From assembly GCA_947470185.1 (NCBI GenBank), contig CANIRZ010000002.1, positions 122,237-186,236 on the forward strand: a stretch of 64,000 nucleotides of DNA. The letters run 5' to 3'. The position numbers and the translations under genes are program-made. The notes under the pieces were generated by a model. It was given only the letters and a program-made list of their open reading frames with translations. It did no database searches and was not told the DNA's origin. Of this stretch, positions 43,229 through 52,038 are shown one piece after another (the stretch's first letter is position 1; each line of letters opens with the position of its first letter). The stretch is from Sphingomonadales bacterium (GTDB lineage Bacteria; Pseudomonadota; Alphaproteobacteria; Sphingomonadales; Sphingomonadaceae).

Positions 43229-44595
43229 CGTTCGGGAACGATCTGAAGGTCAAGCCCGACGAAACCAGATGCAATCCCGCATCCCGTCAGAAGAAAATCC
43301 TGCCGTCGCAACCAATTATGGAAATACTGAATAAGATCGGCATCATATTCAGGTCCGACTTTCAGCACAAAGGCTTCCATTTTTTCCATCATGTCGTCCT
43401 GATCGGTCGGACGCTGACCTATCAACGCGGCGGTATCATCCAGATCGGCGTCGAGGACGTCTGCACCGTAAGTCAGCCAGCGCTGCTGATAGAGCGCCAA
43501 TGCCGCAGCCGAATCGCGCGAATAGGCGGTTTGATCATCTGGTGCGGGGAGCTTGCCAATCTGCCGAACCAGATGCGAACCGACTTGGTTGAAGCCCATT
43601 TCGCGCGCGACGGGCTCGCGTGGTTCGATCAATTGCAAACCAATTTGCGCCGCCATCGCGGTATAGCTCCAGCGCGCGGTCGCAACGGCGAAATTGAGAT
43701 AGGCCATGTAGTCCTGCTCCGGCGTTGACGTAAACGCCAGCGGCCAGAGCATGAAGCCGTTAACCCCGCAAAAACCGGCTGTGTGATATTCGATCACTTG
43801 CTTCGATATCCGGTCGCCGCTGACTTTTTCATAATGATCATACAGCGCCGACAGGTCACCAAGCGGTTCGGACGTATCGCGCAATCGCATCCCTGCAAGT
43901 TCGGCCGCGGGGTCACCGAATGACGACATCTCAAAATCTATAAGACCTGTAACCTTTTCGCCTTCAAAAAGAAATTGCCCGGCATCGGGGTTGATGAAAG
44001 CGGCACGTGTCCGGTCCTGTGGCACATTACGTCGCAACCATCCGGCAGTGAACCGCATCAATGGCCAAGGTCGCCCGATCAGCCCGTCAAAAATCGCTTC
44101 GGAGGCTGCATAAAGGTTACGCGAAACCGCATCAGCACCTTGCGGGACATCCAGACCAACTTCGGCAAAGGCTTCCGGCGGCAAACGGTGGATCGCCGCC
44201 ATGATCTCCACGAATTCTTCGCGTATCTTTTTTCGCGTAACGGCATCGGCGATTGCACCGGTGTTGATAATCCCCGAGATGCGTTCGAGCACCAGCGCCT
44301 CGGGATCTTCAATAAGGCCAATAACCTTCGGCACCGGAATGTCATTGGCGAGATAGGCGCGATGGATCGCCGCCTCCTGTGCCATATTGATCGGAGAGGT
44401 ATAATTGTCTCCGCGCGGACCACGTATGTAGAGCGGGCGTAACTCGCCATCACGCGACACTTCGGCATCCCAACCTGTTCGCCACCGTGCATGCGGCGCA
44501 AATAGTGTGACCTTGCCCAAATTGTTCTCCAGCCAGGCAAATACCTTGCGGTCCATATCCCCGTGCAGGATGATTGGTTGCTGCGTTTCAATCAC
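43225..44595 (-). CDS. APH-family phosphotransferase with non-canonical catalytic loop (copy 2)
   Basis: The 456-residue protein is paralogous to the one at 39739, including the C-terminal helical extension. Its catalytic loop is N-P-D-A-G-Q-F-L-F, so the Asp remains but His is replaced by Asn, two residues are missing and Gln stands at the Asn position. The metal motif I-D-F-E-M-S-S-F-G-D-P is intact. The expected N-lobe Lys region reads L-Y-I-R-G-P-R, possibly Arg for Lys. The start is GTG 44595 without a strong ribosome site; ATG 44556 (after GGGGAT) is an alternative. It may be a kinase with altered chemistry or a pseudokinase. Confidence 0.75.
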   Translation of the reverse strand: MIETQQPIILHGDMDRKVFAWLENNLGKVTLFAPHARWRTGWDAEVSRDGELRPLYIRGPRGDNYTSPINMAQEAAIHRAYLANDIPVPKVIGLIEDPEALVLERISGIINTGAIADAVTRKKIREEFVEIMAAIHRLPPEAFAEVGLDVPQGADAVSRNLYAASEAIFDGLIGRPWPLMRFTAGWLRRNVPQDRTRAAFINPDAGQFLFEGEKVTGLIDFEMSSFGDPAAELAGMRLRDTSEPLGDLSALYDHYEKVSGDRISKQVIEYHTAGFCGVNGFMLWPLAFTSTPEQDYMAYLNFAVATARWSYTAMAAQIGLQLIEPREPVAREMGFNQVGSHLVRQIGKLPAPDDQTAYSRDSAAALALYQQRWLTYGADVLDADLDDTAALIGQRPTDQDDMMEKMEAFVLKVGPEYDADLIQYFHNWLRRQDFLLTGCGIASGFVGLDLQIVPER

Positions 44596-44720
44596 ACGTC
44601 ACCGCTTTCTATTCGAGACATGATGTAGTTTGAAGACTTGCGTGATTGAGCGACCTGCCCCCGGGCAGGGACGCGCTGATGTGGCGTTGATAGCTTTATG
44701 CTTCAACAAAGGAGAAATTT

Positions 44721-45704
44721 ATGGGTAGATTGAAAAGGCGGGCGGCGATAGCACCGTTGGTATCATGCTTGGCCATGCTAGCGTCGTGTGCGAATGTAGA
44801 AAAACCGATTACATTCAACGCGCCCGCAGACCTTGCAGCGATAAAGCTGATCGAAACAACGATGGCGACCGAAACCCACATGGACAAGCTCATCGGCTAT
44901 TATGCTGACGACGCAACCGTGCTCGATATTTACGCGCCGGGCATTTACAAGGGCCGCGATCAAATTTACGCCGGTTTTGCGACGCAAATGGCGGCTATTC
45001 AGTCCATCACGCATAGGGTGGCGGAAATGAGTGTAACGACCAATGGAAATTTTGCCTGTGCGGCATCGCAGATCGAATTCGATGCGGTGTTCAACGACGG
45101 CAAGAAAATGTCGCTCAGCGTGCGGCAACTCGACGCGTTCAAGAAAATCGGTAACGAATGGAAAATCGTGCAGCAGCATATTTCGCTGCCGATTGATCCA
45201 AAATCGGGGGCTGCTATCGTCGACGGCCCTGTCAACGCTCGCGGCGAAATAGCTTGGTCCAAAGATCCCCTACCCGGCCCAGCTTCCACCCCCGAAGAAG
45301 CAAAAGCCGCTATCCGGACATGGATGGACGTCGGTGGCGCTTCAACAAGTCTGGATATGTTAATGGGCTATTATGGACCCGGCGACGACATTCTGGTCTA
45401 CGACAGCTTTGCCAGCAATCTGCGTAGTATGAAGGAAGTCCGCGCGCATTATGCCGCGATCATGAACAGCTACACCGACATCAAGCTGGAAATGCCCAAT
45501 TTCGTGGTCGATTCAGACGGCGTGTTCGGCGTGCAGCTCGATATACAGCGCATTACGCTCACCATGAAAGATGGCAGCACTCAAAAACTCGCACTTCGGC
45601 AGAGCGACTGCATGCGCAAGTCAGGAGACAAATGGTATTCGTTCCTCGAACATCTCTCATTCGCAGTCGACCCGAAAACTGGCCAAGGCGTCGTGTCCTT
45701 CTGA
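44721..45704 (+). CDS. Lipoprotein with two SnoaL/NTF2-like domains
   Basis: The 327-residue protein has a lipoprotein signal (M-G-R-L-K-R-R, hydrophobic core, L-A-S-C). Two NTF2-like domains follow in tandem, about 45-170 and 190-325. Both contain the repeat pattern L-x-G-Y-Y-x-D-D/G-D-D with G-R-D-Q-I or M-K-E-V-R, a conserved mid-domain strand, a D-G-x-x-x-x-L-x-V/L-R-Q block and the end W-x-x-x-x-x-H-x-S. It is probably anchored in the envelope; a binding role is more plausible than catalysis. ATG 44721 has AAGGAGA upstream. A strong hairpin terminator follows. Confidence 0.8.
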   Translation: MGRLKRRAAIAPLVSCLAMLASCANVEKPITFNAPADLAAIKLIETTMATETHMDKLIGYYADDATVLDIYAPGIYKGRDQIYAGFATQMAAIQSITHRVAEMSVTTNGNFACAASQIEFDAVFNDGKKMSLSVRQLDAFKKIGNEWKIVQQHISLPIDPKSGAAIVDGPVNARGEIAWSKDPLPGPASTPEEAKAAIRTWMDVGGASTSLDMLMGYYGPGDDILVYDSFASNLRSMKEVRAHYAAIMNSYTDIKLEMPNFVVDSDGVFGVQLDIQRITLTMKDGSTQKLALRQSDCMRKSGDKWYSFLEHLSFAVDPKTGQGVVSF

Positions 45705-45706
45705 AC

Positions 45707-45742
45707 AAAAAAGGCCGCCTCTTTTCGGAGGCGGCCTTTTTT
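45707..45742. terminator. Bidirectional intrinsic terminator
   Basis: AAAAAAGGCCGCCTC and GAGGCGGCCTTTTTT form a 15-bp stem around a 6-nt loop, with T-runs on both strands. It ends both the plus-strand SnoaL lipoprotein (stop at 45704) and the minus-strand TonB-dependent receptor (stop at 45765). Confidence 0.9.
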
Positions 45743-45764
45743 AACATTACTTATTCCGGAAAGA

Positions 45765-48191
45765 TCAGAACTTGATTGTCGCTGTCGCACCAAAAGTGCG
45801 CGGCGCGCCCTGAAATTGCACGGTAGCGCCAAGGCCCGTGTAGTTATTGAACACGTTGGTAAACCAGGCCTGGTTGGCCAAGTTGCGGCCCCAGAATGCC
45901 AGTTCAATATCAGGACTGTCCAAGTTGATCGCTATGCGACCATTCAGCAGGCCGTATCCCTTGACGATCGATGCCGCATTCGCAATCGCAATCGCATCGA
46001 TATTTGCCTGCGTTCCGCCCTGCGCAAGCGGCTTTGCAGTCGCCGCGTCCATGGCCCGGTCTGCAATGTATGCATAGTCAGCGTGGAGCGACACATCTCC
46101 GAAAGACGTTTCGAATGTTTGCGTAGCGCCAATGTTCCAGGTCCATTTAGGGGCCTGCGTAACAGGTTCGCCGGCACGATCAACAAAGACTGGTGCCGAT
46201 GCCGTTCCCTGATTTTCATTGCGACTTCCGCGAACATATTTTGCGTCGAGATAGGAAAGGCTGCCCGTCAGCTCCATACCACCCCAGGGAAGCGCGGTAC
46301 CTTCAAATTCAAAGCCCTTCGCATTGACTTTGCCCGCATTTGTTACGAACTGAGTGAGCGATGTGCCGACCAAGGCATTGACAATACGCTGGACGTTAGA
46401 TTGCTTGGCATAAAAGAATGCCATATTGGTCCGCAAACGACGGTCAAGGAAATCACCCTTGAAACCGAATTCGGCGTCGCGCACTTTTTCTGGACTAAAC
46501 TGTTGTGTGAACGGTACGGGCACAAAACGTGAGTTGAAGCCGCCTGACATCGATGCGCCACTCGTCTTGGCATATAGGAAAAGTTGATCGTTTACGCGGT
46601 AATCTGCGCCCAAAGTCCACGCTGGGTATTTGAAACTTGCCGAACCTGGAGCGGAGCAGGGGGCAGCCTCAGCGGTCTTTCCAGAATTAGGGCCGACAGT
46701 GCAGACTTCGAGATTATCCGGCTTACGCCAGTTGTCCGTGCTTTGCCTGTCGATCGTGCGCTTGTCCCACGTATAGCGCAAGCCACCGGTGACGCGCAGC
46801 GCGTCGGAAACATTGTAGTTGATCTGCCCATACGCACCAGCCGAGCGCGAGCTGTAGTCGCTCAACGTCCGCGCGGAGGCAACACCGCCCAGAACGAAGG
46901 CGCGGGATTGCTCGTCACCAGATTCTTTGAAGTAATAGACGCCCGTTTGCCAATCGAGTGCGCCCGAACTGCCCGACAGTTGAAGCTCTTGGCTGAACTG
47001 CTTGTTGTTGTAGCTACTAATAAATGCTGACGTTGCGTTCGGCAAGAAGGGGGTGTACGGGTTTACCGACGACGGAAAACCATGAAGGTCCAAACTGTCG
47101 TTGGTGAAAGACTTGCGATAGGCGGTAATCGATTTGATGTTCACGCCTCCAAGATCCCATTCGATAGTTCCAGCGATTGCGTCGACATCATTGTTATTCT
47201 GCAGCTTATCAATTTCTGCATCGCCCGTTTGCGGCCGTGAGAAAGTGTCGGTCCACTTTGAATTTGCTGCAGTAAATGCGGGCTTTTGCGCCGCCGTCAC
47301 AAATTGCGAAAATTCCGAGTTGATGAACGCGCCGTAGGCAGGCAGCGACAGCACGCCGGGGTTTATTGCGGCAACCGCCGTCGCATTGCCATCATCCGCA
47401 TAACGCACAAGGTCGCCAATGAGGGTAAACTTCAAGTTCGATTCGGCCGGCGCGTAGACCAAGGTACCGCGAAGTACTAAATCCTTGTCGATGCTGCCTT
47501 GTGGATACCCGATCTTATTGTTCCGGAAATATCCGTCGCGCTTTCCATATCGCCCCGCAATGCGGATACCTGCTTCGTCGCTCACTGGCGCATTCACCAT
47601 GCCTTCAATCGATTGATAATTGTAGTTGCCGAAACCGACCTTGAGCATACCTTCATATTCGTTGCTCGGACGGTTGCTCGTAAGGTTAAGAGCGCCACCC
47701 GTGGTGTTGCGGCCAAAAAGCGTACCCTGCGGCCCACGCAAAACTTCTGCACTGGCCATATCAAGGAAACCGAGGTTTCCGACAATCGGGCGAGCAACAT
47801 AGACGCCGTCCATGTAGATACCAACGGACGAATCAGAAAGCGAGTTAGGGCTATTCTGTGCCTGACCGCGAATAGCGAGATAAACGATTGATGCCGGCCC
47901 CGTACCGCCAGTGCTGATCGTCAAACTTGGCGCGGTGCGAGCCAAATCGGTAACTTCGAACACTTGCTTGCTTGCCAAATCGTCAGCACTCAAAGCCGTA
48001 ACGGCGACTGGAACCGATTGAATGTTTTCCGATGACTTACGCGCTGTGACAATGATCTCAGCGATACCGCCTTGGTCTGCTGTCTCCTCTGCTGCCGGAA
48101 CAGACTGCGCCTGCGCTGCGCCTGAGATTACAAGTCCTGCTGCCAGAACCGTCGACGTCAAAAACAACGCACGGATGTTAAGAATATTCAT
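45765..48191 (-). CDS. TonB-dependent outer-membrane receptor
   Basis: The 808-codon precursor has a signal peptide (M-N-I-L-N-I-R, hydrophobic core, A-A-Q-A-Q). A TonB-box-like I-A-E-I-I-V-T-A follows. The plug domain (about 60-165, with Q-S-V-P-V-A-V-T-A-L, V-L-R-G-P-Q-G-T-L-F-G-R-N-T-T-G-G) leads to a 22-strand barrel ending in the OmpA-type K-F terminus. It is of the large sphingomonad receptor class that imports hydrophobic or complex substrates rather than a proven siderophore type. The start ATG 48191 has GGGGAGG about 4 bp upstream. Its place between catabolic operons suggests it imports their substrate. Confidence 0.95.
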   Translation of the reverse strand: MNILNIRALFLTSTVLAAGLVISGAAQAQSVPAAEETADQGGIAEIIVTARKSSENIQSVPVAVTALSADDLASKQVFEVTDLARTAPSLTISTGGTGPASIVYLAIRGQAQNSPNSLSDSSVGIYMDGVYVARPIVGNLGFLDMASAEVLRGPQGTLFGRNTTGGALNLTSNRPSNEYEGMLKVGFGNYNYQSIEGMVNAPVSDEAGIRIAGRYGKRDGYFRNNKIGYPQGSIDKDLVLRGTLVYAPAESNLKFTLIGDLVRYADDGNATAVAAINPGVLSLPAYGAFINSEFSQFVTAAQKPAFTAANSKWTDTFSRPQTGDAEIDKLQNNNDVDAIAGTIEWDLGGVNIKSITAYRKSFTNDSLDLHGFPSSVNPYTPFLPNATSAFISSYNNKQFSQELQLSGSSGALDWQTGVYYFKESGDEQSRAFVLGGVASARTLSDYSSRSAGAYGQINYNVSDALRVTGGLRYTWDKRTIDRQSTDNWRKPDNLEVCTVGPNSGKTAEAAPCSAPGSASFKYPAWTLGADYRVNDQLFLYAKTSGASMSGGFNSRFVPVPFTQQFSPEKVRDAEFGFKGDFLDRRLRTNMAFFYAKQSNVQRIVNALVGTSLTQFVTNAGKVNAKGFEFEGTALPWGGMELTGSLSYLDAKYVRGSRNENQGTASAPVFVDRAGEPVTQAPKWTWNIGATQTFETSFGDVSLHADYAYIADRAMDAATAKPLAQGGTQANIDAIAIANAASIVKGYGLLNGRIAINLDSPDIELAFWGRNLANQAWFTNVFNNYTGLGATVQFQGAPRTFGATATIKF

Positions 48192-48677
48192 ACAAGCCTC
48201 CCCTAAAAAATCTTTTAATAGTAAATACCAATGGCGGAGCTCCTCGTGCCTTTTTACCATCGTATTGAACTATAACAGCAATGTTTATGCCGATTTATGA
48301 ATGATCTTATTTACCCCCCTTACTCACACCTATCTAAAGATTGGCGCCCAATCGAGAAGGATATTGGGTCGATTTCGAAGCCATTTCCTTAACTTTTGTG
48401 ACAATTCAGCAACAATTAGCCGCGTTGACCAACCGCCTTGCTCACCTTTTGCGGTCCACCCGCCATCGACCGGAAGGACATCCCGCCCAGCCCTGATCCG
48501 ACGGAAACGACATCGAAACCTTCATCCAAGTTCATGACATTTCTGTCTGATGCCGCTGGACTTTGGCTATAGCGGCTTGGTGTGTCCGCGCCCCTCCCTT
48601 CGATAGGTGTTCAGCGGCCTTTGTTGATGCCCAGAAAACAGCAATCCAGCTTAATGTGATATCTCAAGGAATGTTTG
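48192..48677. other. Intergenic region between receptor and thiolase operon
   Basis: These 486 bp separate the divergently transcribed receptor and CoA operon. No plausible gene is present: the frames at 48301-48537 and 48563-48862 have no ribosome site or family resemblance. The first 120 bp next to the receptor are AT-rich and should hold its promoter. No clear operator repeat was seen. Confidence 0.5.
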
Positions 48678-49880
48678 ATGGACGCCTATATCTTCGATCA
48701 TGTGCGGACACCGCGAGGCAAAGGACGGCCAGACGGGGCGCTGCACGAAGTCACCTCGGTCCAGTTGGTCACTCAATTACTGGAAGCAGTCCGCGACCGC
48801 AACTCACTCGACACGGCTCTGCTCGAAGATGTGATCATCGGCACGGCGCAGCCTGTGGGTGAACAGGGTGGAGTATTGGCGCGCGCAGCGGTTTTGAACG
48901 CGGGCTATGCGCAAAGCGTCGCGGGGCAGCAAGTGCACCGCTTTTGCGCATCCGGCCTAGATGCAGTCAATCTGATCGCCGCGCAGGTCCACGCCGGCGT
49001 CATGCAGGCAGGTATTGGCGGCGGTGTCGAAAGCATGAGCCGTACTGTCATGGGCTATGACAGCGGCGCTTGGACATCCGATCCGGATATTGCGTTTCAC
49101 AACCATTATGCACCGCAGGGAATTGGCGCGGATATGATCGCGACGCTTGATGGATTTACGCGCGAAGATGTCGACGGCTTCGCAGCGGAAAGCCAGCGGC
49201 GCGCGGCGCAAAGCTGGGCAGAAGGGCGCTTCAATGGGGCCATCGTCCCTGTCAAGGATGTGATCGGCGAAGTGCTGCTCGACCATGATGAGCATATGCG
49301 GCCGGGTACAACGGTCGAAAGCCTCGGCAAGTTGAAAGCGGCATTTGAGGGACTTGGCAAGGGCGGCTTCGAGAATGTCGCCAAGGCGCGCTATCCCGAA
49401 ATCGAGGAACTGTCCTACGTCCACCACGGCGGCAACAGCTCTGGCATCGTCGATGGTTCGGGCATCGTCATGATCGGGTCCAAAGAATTTGGCGAACGCG
49501 CTGGAATGAAGCCACGGGCACGCGTCGTGTCCTATGCATCAATGGGATCGGAACCCACCATCATGCTGACCGCGCCTGCCGATGTGACCAAAAAGGCATT
49601 GAAGAATGCGGGTATGGAGGTCGGCGATATAGACCTGTTCGAACTCAACGAAGCTTTCGCCAGCGTCGTTCTGCGCTATATGAAATTGCTGAATATACCG
49701 CATGACCAGATCAATGTTTGCGGTGGAGCCATCGCCATGGGCCATCCACTCGGCGCAACTGGCGCGATGATTACCGGCATCGTCCTCGACGAATTGGAAC
49801 GCACGGGCAAATCAACCGGCCTCATCACTTTGTGTGCCGCCAACGGGCTTGGCACCGCAACAATCATAGAACGCGTCTGA
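48678..49880 (+). CDS. Acetyl-CoA acyltransferase (thiolase)
   Basis: The 400-residue thiolase has the nucleophilic Cys in H-R-F-C-A-S-G-L-D-A, N-E-A-F-A, and G-G-A-I-A-M-G-H-P-L-G-A-T-G with the catalytic His. The second Cys lies in T-L-C-A-A-N-G-L-G, where most thiolases have C-I/A-G-G-G. It cleaves a 3-ketoacyl-CoA with CoA. ATG 48678 has AAGGA 7 bp upstream. It is the first gene of a five-gene operon (thiolase, FadJ-like, acyl-CoA dehydrogenase, hydrolase, MaoC). Confidence 0.93.
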   Translation: MDAYIFDHVRTPRGKGRPDGALHEVTSVQLVTQLLEAVRDRNSLDTALLEDVIIGTAQPVGEQGGVLARAAVLNAGYAQSVAGQQVHRFCASGLDAVNLIAAQVHAGVMQAGIGGGVESMSRTVMGYDSGAWTSDPDIAFHNHYAPQGIGADMIATLDGFTREDVDGFAAESQRRAAQSWAEGRFNGAIVPVKDVIGEVLLDHDEHMRPGTTVESLGKLKAAFEGLGKGGFENVAKARYPEIEELSYVHHGGNSSGIVDGSGIVMIGSKEFGERAGMKPRARVVSYASMGSEPTIMLTAPADVTKKALKNAGMEVGDIDLFELNEAFASVVLRYMKLLNIPHDQINVCGGAIAMGHPLGATGAMITGIVLDELERTGKSTGLITLCAANGLGTATIIERV

Positions 49881-49896
49881 CGCGAAGGATTACCCC

Positions 49897-52023
49897 ATGC
49901 GACATATGAAAATCGAAACAGCCGCTGACGGCTTTGCAACGCTTACGCTCGACAACGCCGACGAATCGATGAATCTCGTTTCCGACGCGTTCATTGCCGA
50001 AATGATGGAGGCAACCGCGCAGATCGCTGCCGACGACGGCATAAAAGGTGTAATCCTGACATCGGGCAAACCCGCTTTCATGGCAGGAGCCGATCTGAAA
50101 TTGCTGGTTCAGGGCTATGACACGATGACGCTGAAAAGCGCATTTGCATTCAGCCAAAAGGCCAGCGCGATGCACCGCGCGATAGAAACATCGGGTAAGT
50201 CGTGGGTTGCCGTGATGAATGGCTTGGCTCTGGGTGGCGGGTTTGAGCTGGCTCTGGCATGCCATTACCGCGTCCTTGTCGATGACCCCAAAGCTGTGGT
50301 TGGCCTGCCCGAGGTCAATGTCGGACTATTACCGGGATCGGGCGGTACGCAACGCCTTATCCGCATCGCTGGCATGAAGATCGGCACAGAGCTGCTGCTT
50401 TCAGGACGCGCGGTCAAAGGCGCAGAATCTTTGGCGCTGGGCATTGTTGATGCCGTTGTTCCAGTCGCCGAAATGGATGCAGCGGCTCGGGCGTGGCTCG
50501 CCACGGGTCCCGATCCGGTCAAGCCCTGGGATGTAAAGGGCTATGCCCTGCCCGAACAACGCGGGCTGATTATCCCGGAATATTCCGCCGGAATGATGAT
50601 CACATCGGGATCGGTTGCCAAATCAGGCTACAACCTGCCTGCCCCCATCGCGATCCTGTCGTGCATCTATGAGGGTGCGATACTGCCTTTTGATAAGGCG
50701 CTGGCGGTCGAATCCAAATATTTCGCCAAGCTTTTGACCAGCCCGGTTTCGCGTAACATCATCCGAACGACGTTTCTGTCAAAGGGCGCTGCCGAGCGCG
50801 GTGCTGGCAGGCCTGCTGGCATCCCAAAGGCCGAATTCAAAAAAATCGGCGTGCTCGGCGCAGGCATGATGGGCGCCGGTATCGCGCTTGTTTCAGCGCA
50901 AGTCGGCGTTGATGTTGTCCTAATCGACCGCGACGTCGAAAGTGCAACCAAGGGCAAATCCTATTCTGAAACCGTTCTCGGCAAACAAATTACGCGTGGC
51001 AGCATGACGCAAGACAAAGCCGATGCGATACTTGCCCGTATCACACCCACCGACGATTTCGCGCTGCTTGAAGGCTGCGACCTGATTATCGAGGCCGTGT
51101 TTGAAGACATCGACATCAAAGCTGAAACCACCCGCAAGGCTGAGGCGATTATCCCAGCGACCACGGTCTATGCGTCTAACACATCGACTTTGCCGATCTC
51201 GACATTGGCGGAGGCGTCGGCGCGGCCCGACCAGTTCATTGGGCTACACTTCTTTTCGCCCGTTGACCGCATGGGTCTGGTGGAAATCATCAAGGGCGCA
51301 AAGACCAGCCCGGCAACGCTCGCCGTTGCGCTCGATTTCGTTGCCAAGCTGCGGAAAACGCCGATTGTCGTCAATGACAGCAGGGGCTTCTACACCAGCC
51401 GCGTGTTCCAGACGCTGATCCACGAAGGCGGCGCAATGCTGGAGGAAGGCGTTCCGCCCGCAGTCATCGAAAATGCCGCTAAGGCCGTTGGGATGCCAGT
51501 GGGGCCGCTGGCGTTACTCGATGAACTGACCTTCGATTTGCCGCTGAAAATTGTCGAGCAAGCCATCGAGCAAGAGGGCAGCAAATATATCGTCCCCGCT
51601 GGTGTTTCGGCGATGAAGAAAATGAAGGCGCAGGAACGCTCCGGCCGGAAAACCGGCGGCGGCTTTTATGATTATCCGGCTGAGGGCGGGAAAAAGCTCT
51701 GGTCTGGCCTTTCGGATATTTTTCCGGTTTCAGCTGACTATGACGTCGCAGAATTGAAGCAGCGTTTTCTCTATGCACAAGCGATTGAAACCGCCCGCTG
51801 CCGTGAAGAAAATGTTATCGAGACATCCGAAGACGGCGACTTGGGCGCAGTCTATGGCTGGGGCTTTCCCGCTTGGACCGGCGGCACGCTGTCCTACATC
51901 GACACCATCGGCGTCGATAAGTTTGTGACCGAATGCGACCGGCTTGCACAAAAATTCGGACCCCGCTTTGCACCATCGGCATGGCTTCGCGATCGCGCAG
52001 CGACTGGCACAAATTTTTATTGA
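49897..52023 (+). CDS. Bifunctional enoyl-CoA hydratase/3-hydroxyacyl-CoA dehydrogenase
   Basis: The 708-residue FadJ/FadB-like protein has an N-terminal crotonase domain (about 1-190, with F-M-A-G-A-D-L-K, ALGGGFELALACHYR and L-P-E-V-N-V-G-L-L-P-G). A linker leads to the NAD-binding 3-hydroxyacyl-CoA dehydrogenase (V-L-G-A-G-M-M-G-A-G near residue 320; H-F-F-S-P-V-D and V-V-N-D-S-R-G-F-Y with catalytic His). The C-terminal dehydrogenase domain is duplicated. It performs hydration and oxidation in beta-oxidation. ATG 49897 has AAGGA 7 bp upstream; the thiolase gene ends 16 bp before. Confidence 0.95.
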   Translation: MRHMKIETAADGFATLTLDNADESMNLVSDAFIAEMMEATAQIAADDGIKGVILTSGKPAFMAGADLKLLVQGYDTMTLKSAFAFSQKASAMHRAIETSGKSWVAVMNGLALGGGFELALACHYRVLVDDPKAVVGLPEVNVGLLPGSGGTQRLIRIAGMKIGTELLLSGRAVKGAESLALGIVDAVVPVAEMDAAARAWLATGPDPVKPWDVKGYALPEQRGLIIPEYSAGMMITSGSVAKSGYNLPAPIAILSCIYEGAILPFDKALAVESKYFAKLLTSPVSRNIIRTTFLSKGAAERGAGRPAGIPKAEFKKIGVLGAGMMGAGIALVSAQVGVDVVLIDRDVESATKGKSYSETVLGKQITRGSMTQDKADAILARITPTDDFALLEGCDLIIEAVFEDIDIKAETTRKAEAIIPATTVYASNTSTLPISTLAEASARPDQFIGLHFFSPVDRMGLVEIIKGAKTSPATLAVALDFVAKLRKTPIVVNDSRGFYTSRVFQTLIHEGGAMLEEGVPPAVIENAAKAVGMPVGPLALLDELTFDLPLKIVEQAIEQEGSKYIVPAGVSAMKKMKAQERSGRKTGGGFYDYPAEGGKKLWSGLSDIFPVSADYDVAELKQRFLYAQAIETARCREENVIETSEDGDLGAVYGWGFPAWTGGTLSYIDTIGVDKFVTECDRLAQKFGPRFAPSAWLRDRAATGTNFY

Positions 52024-52038
52024 TAAGGACTCGCTCCA

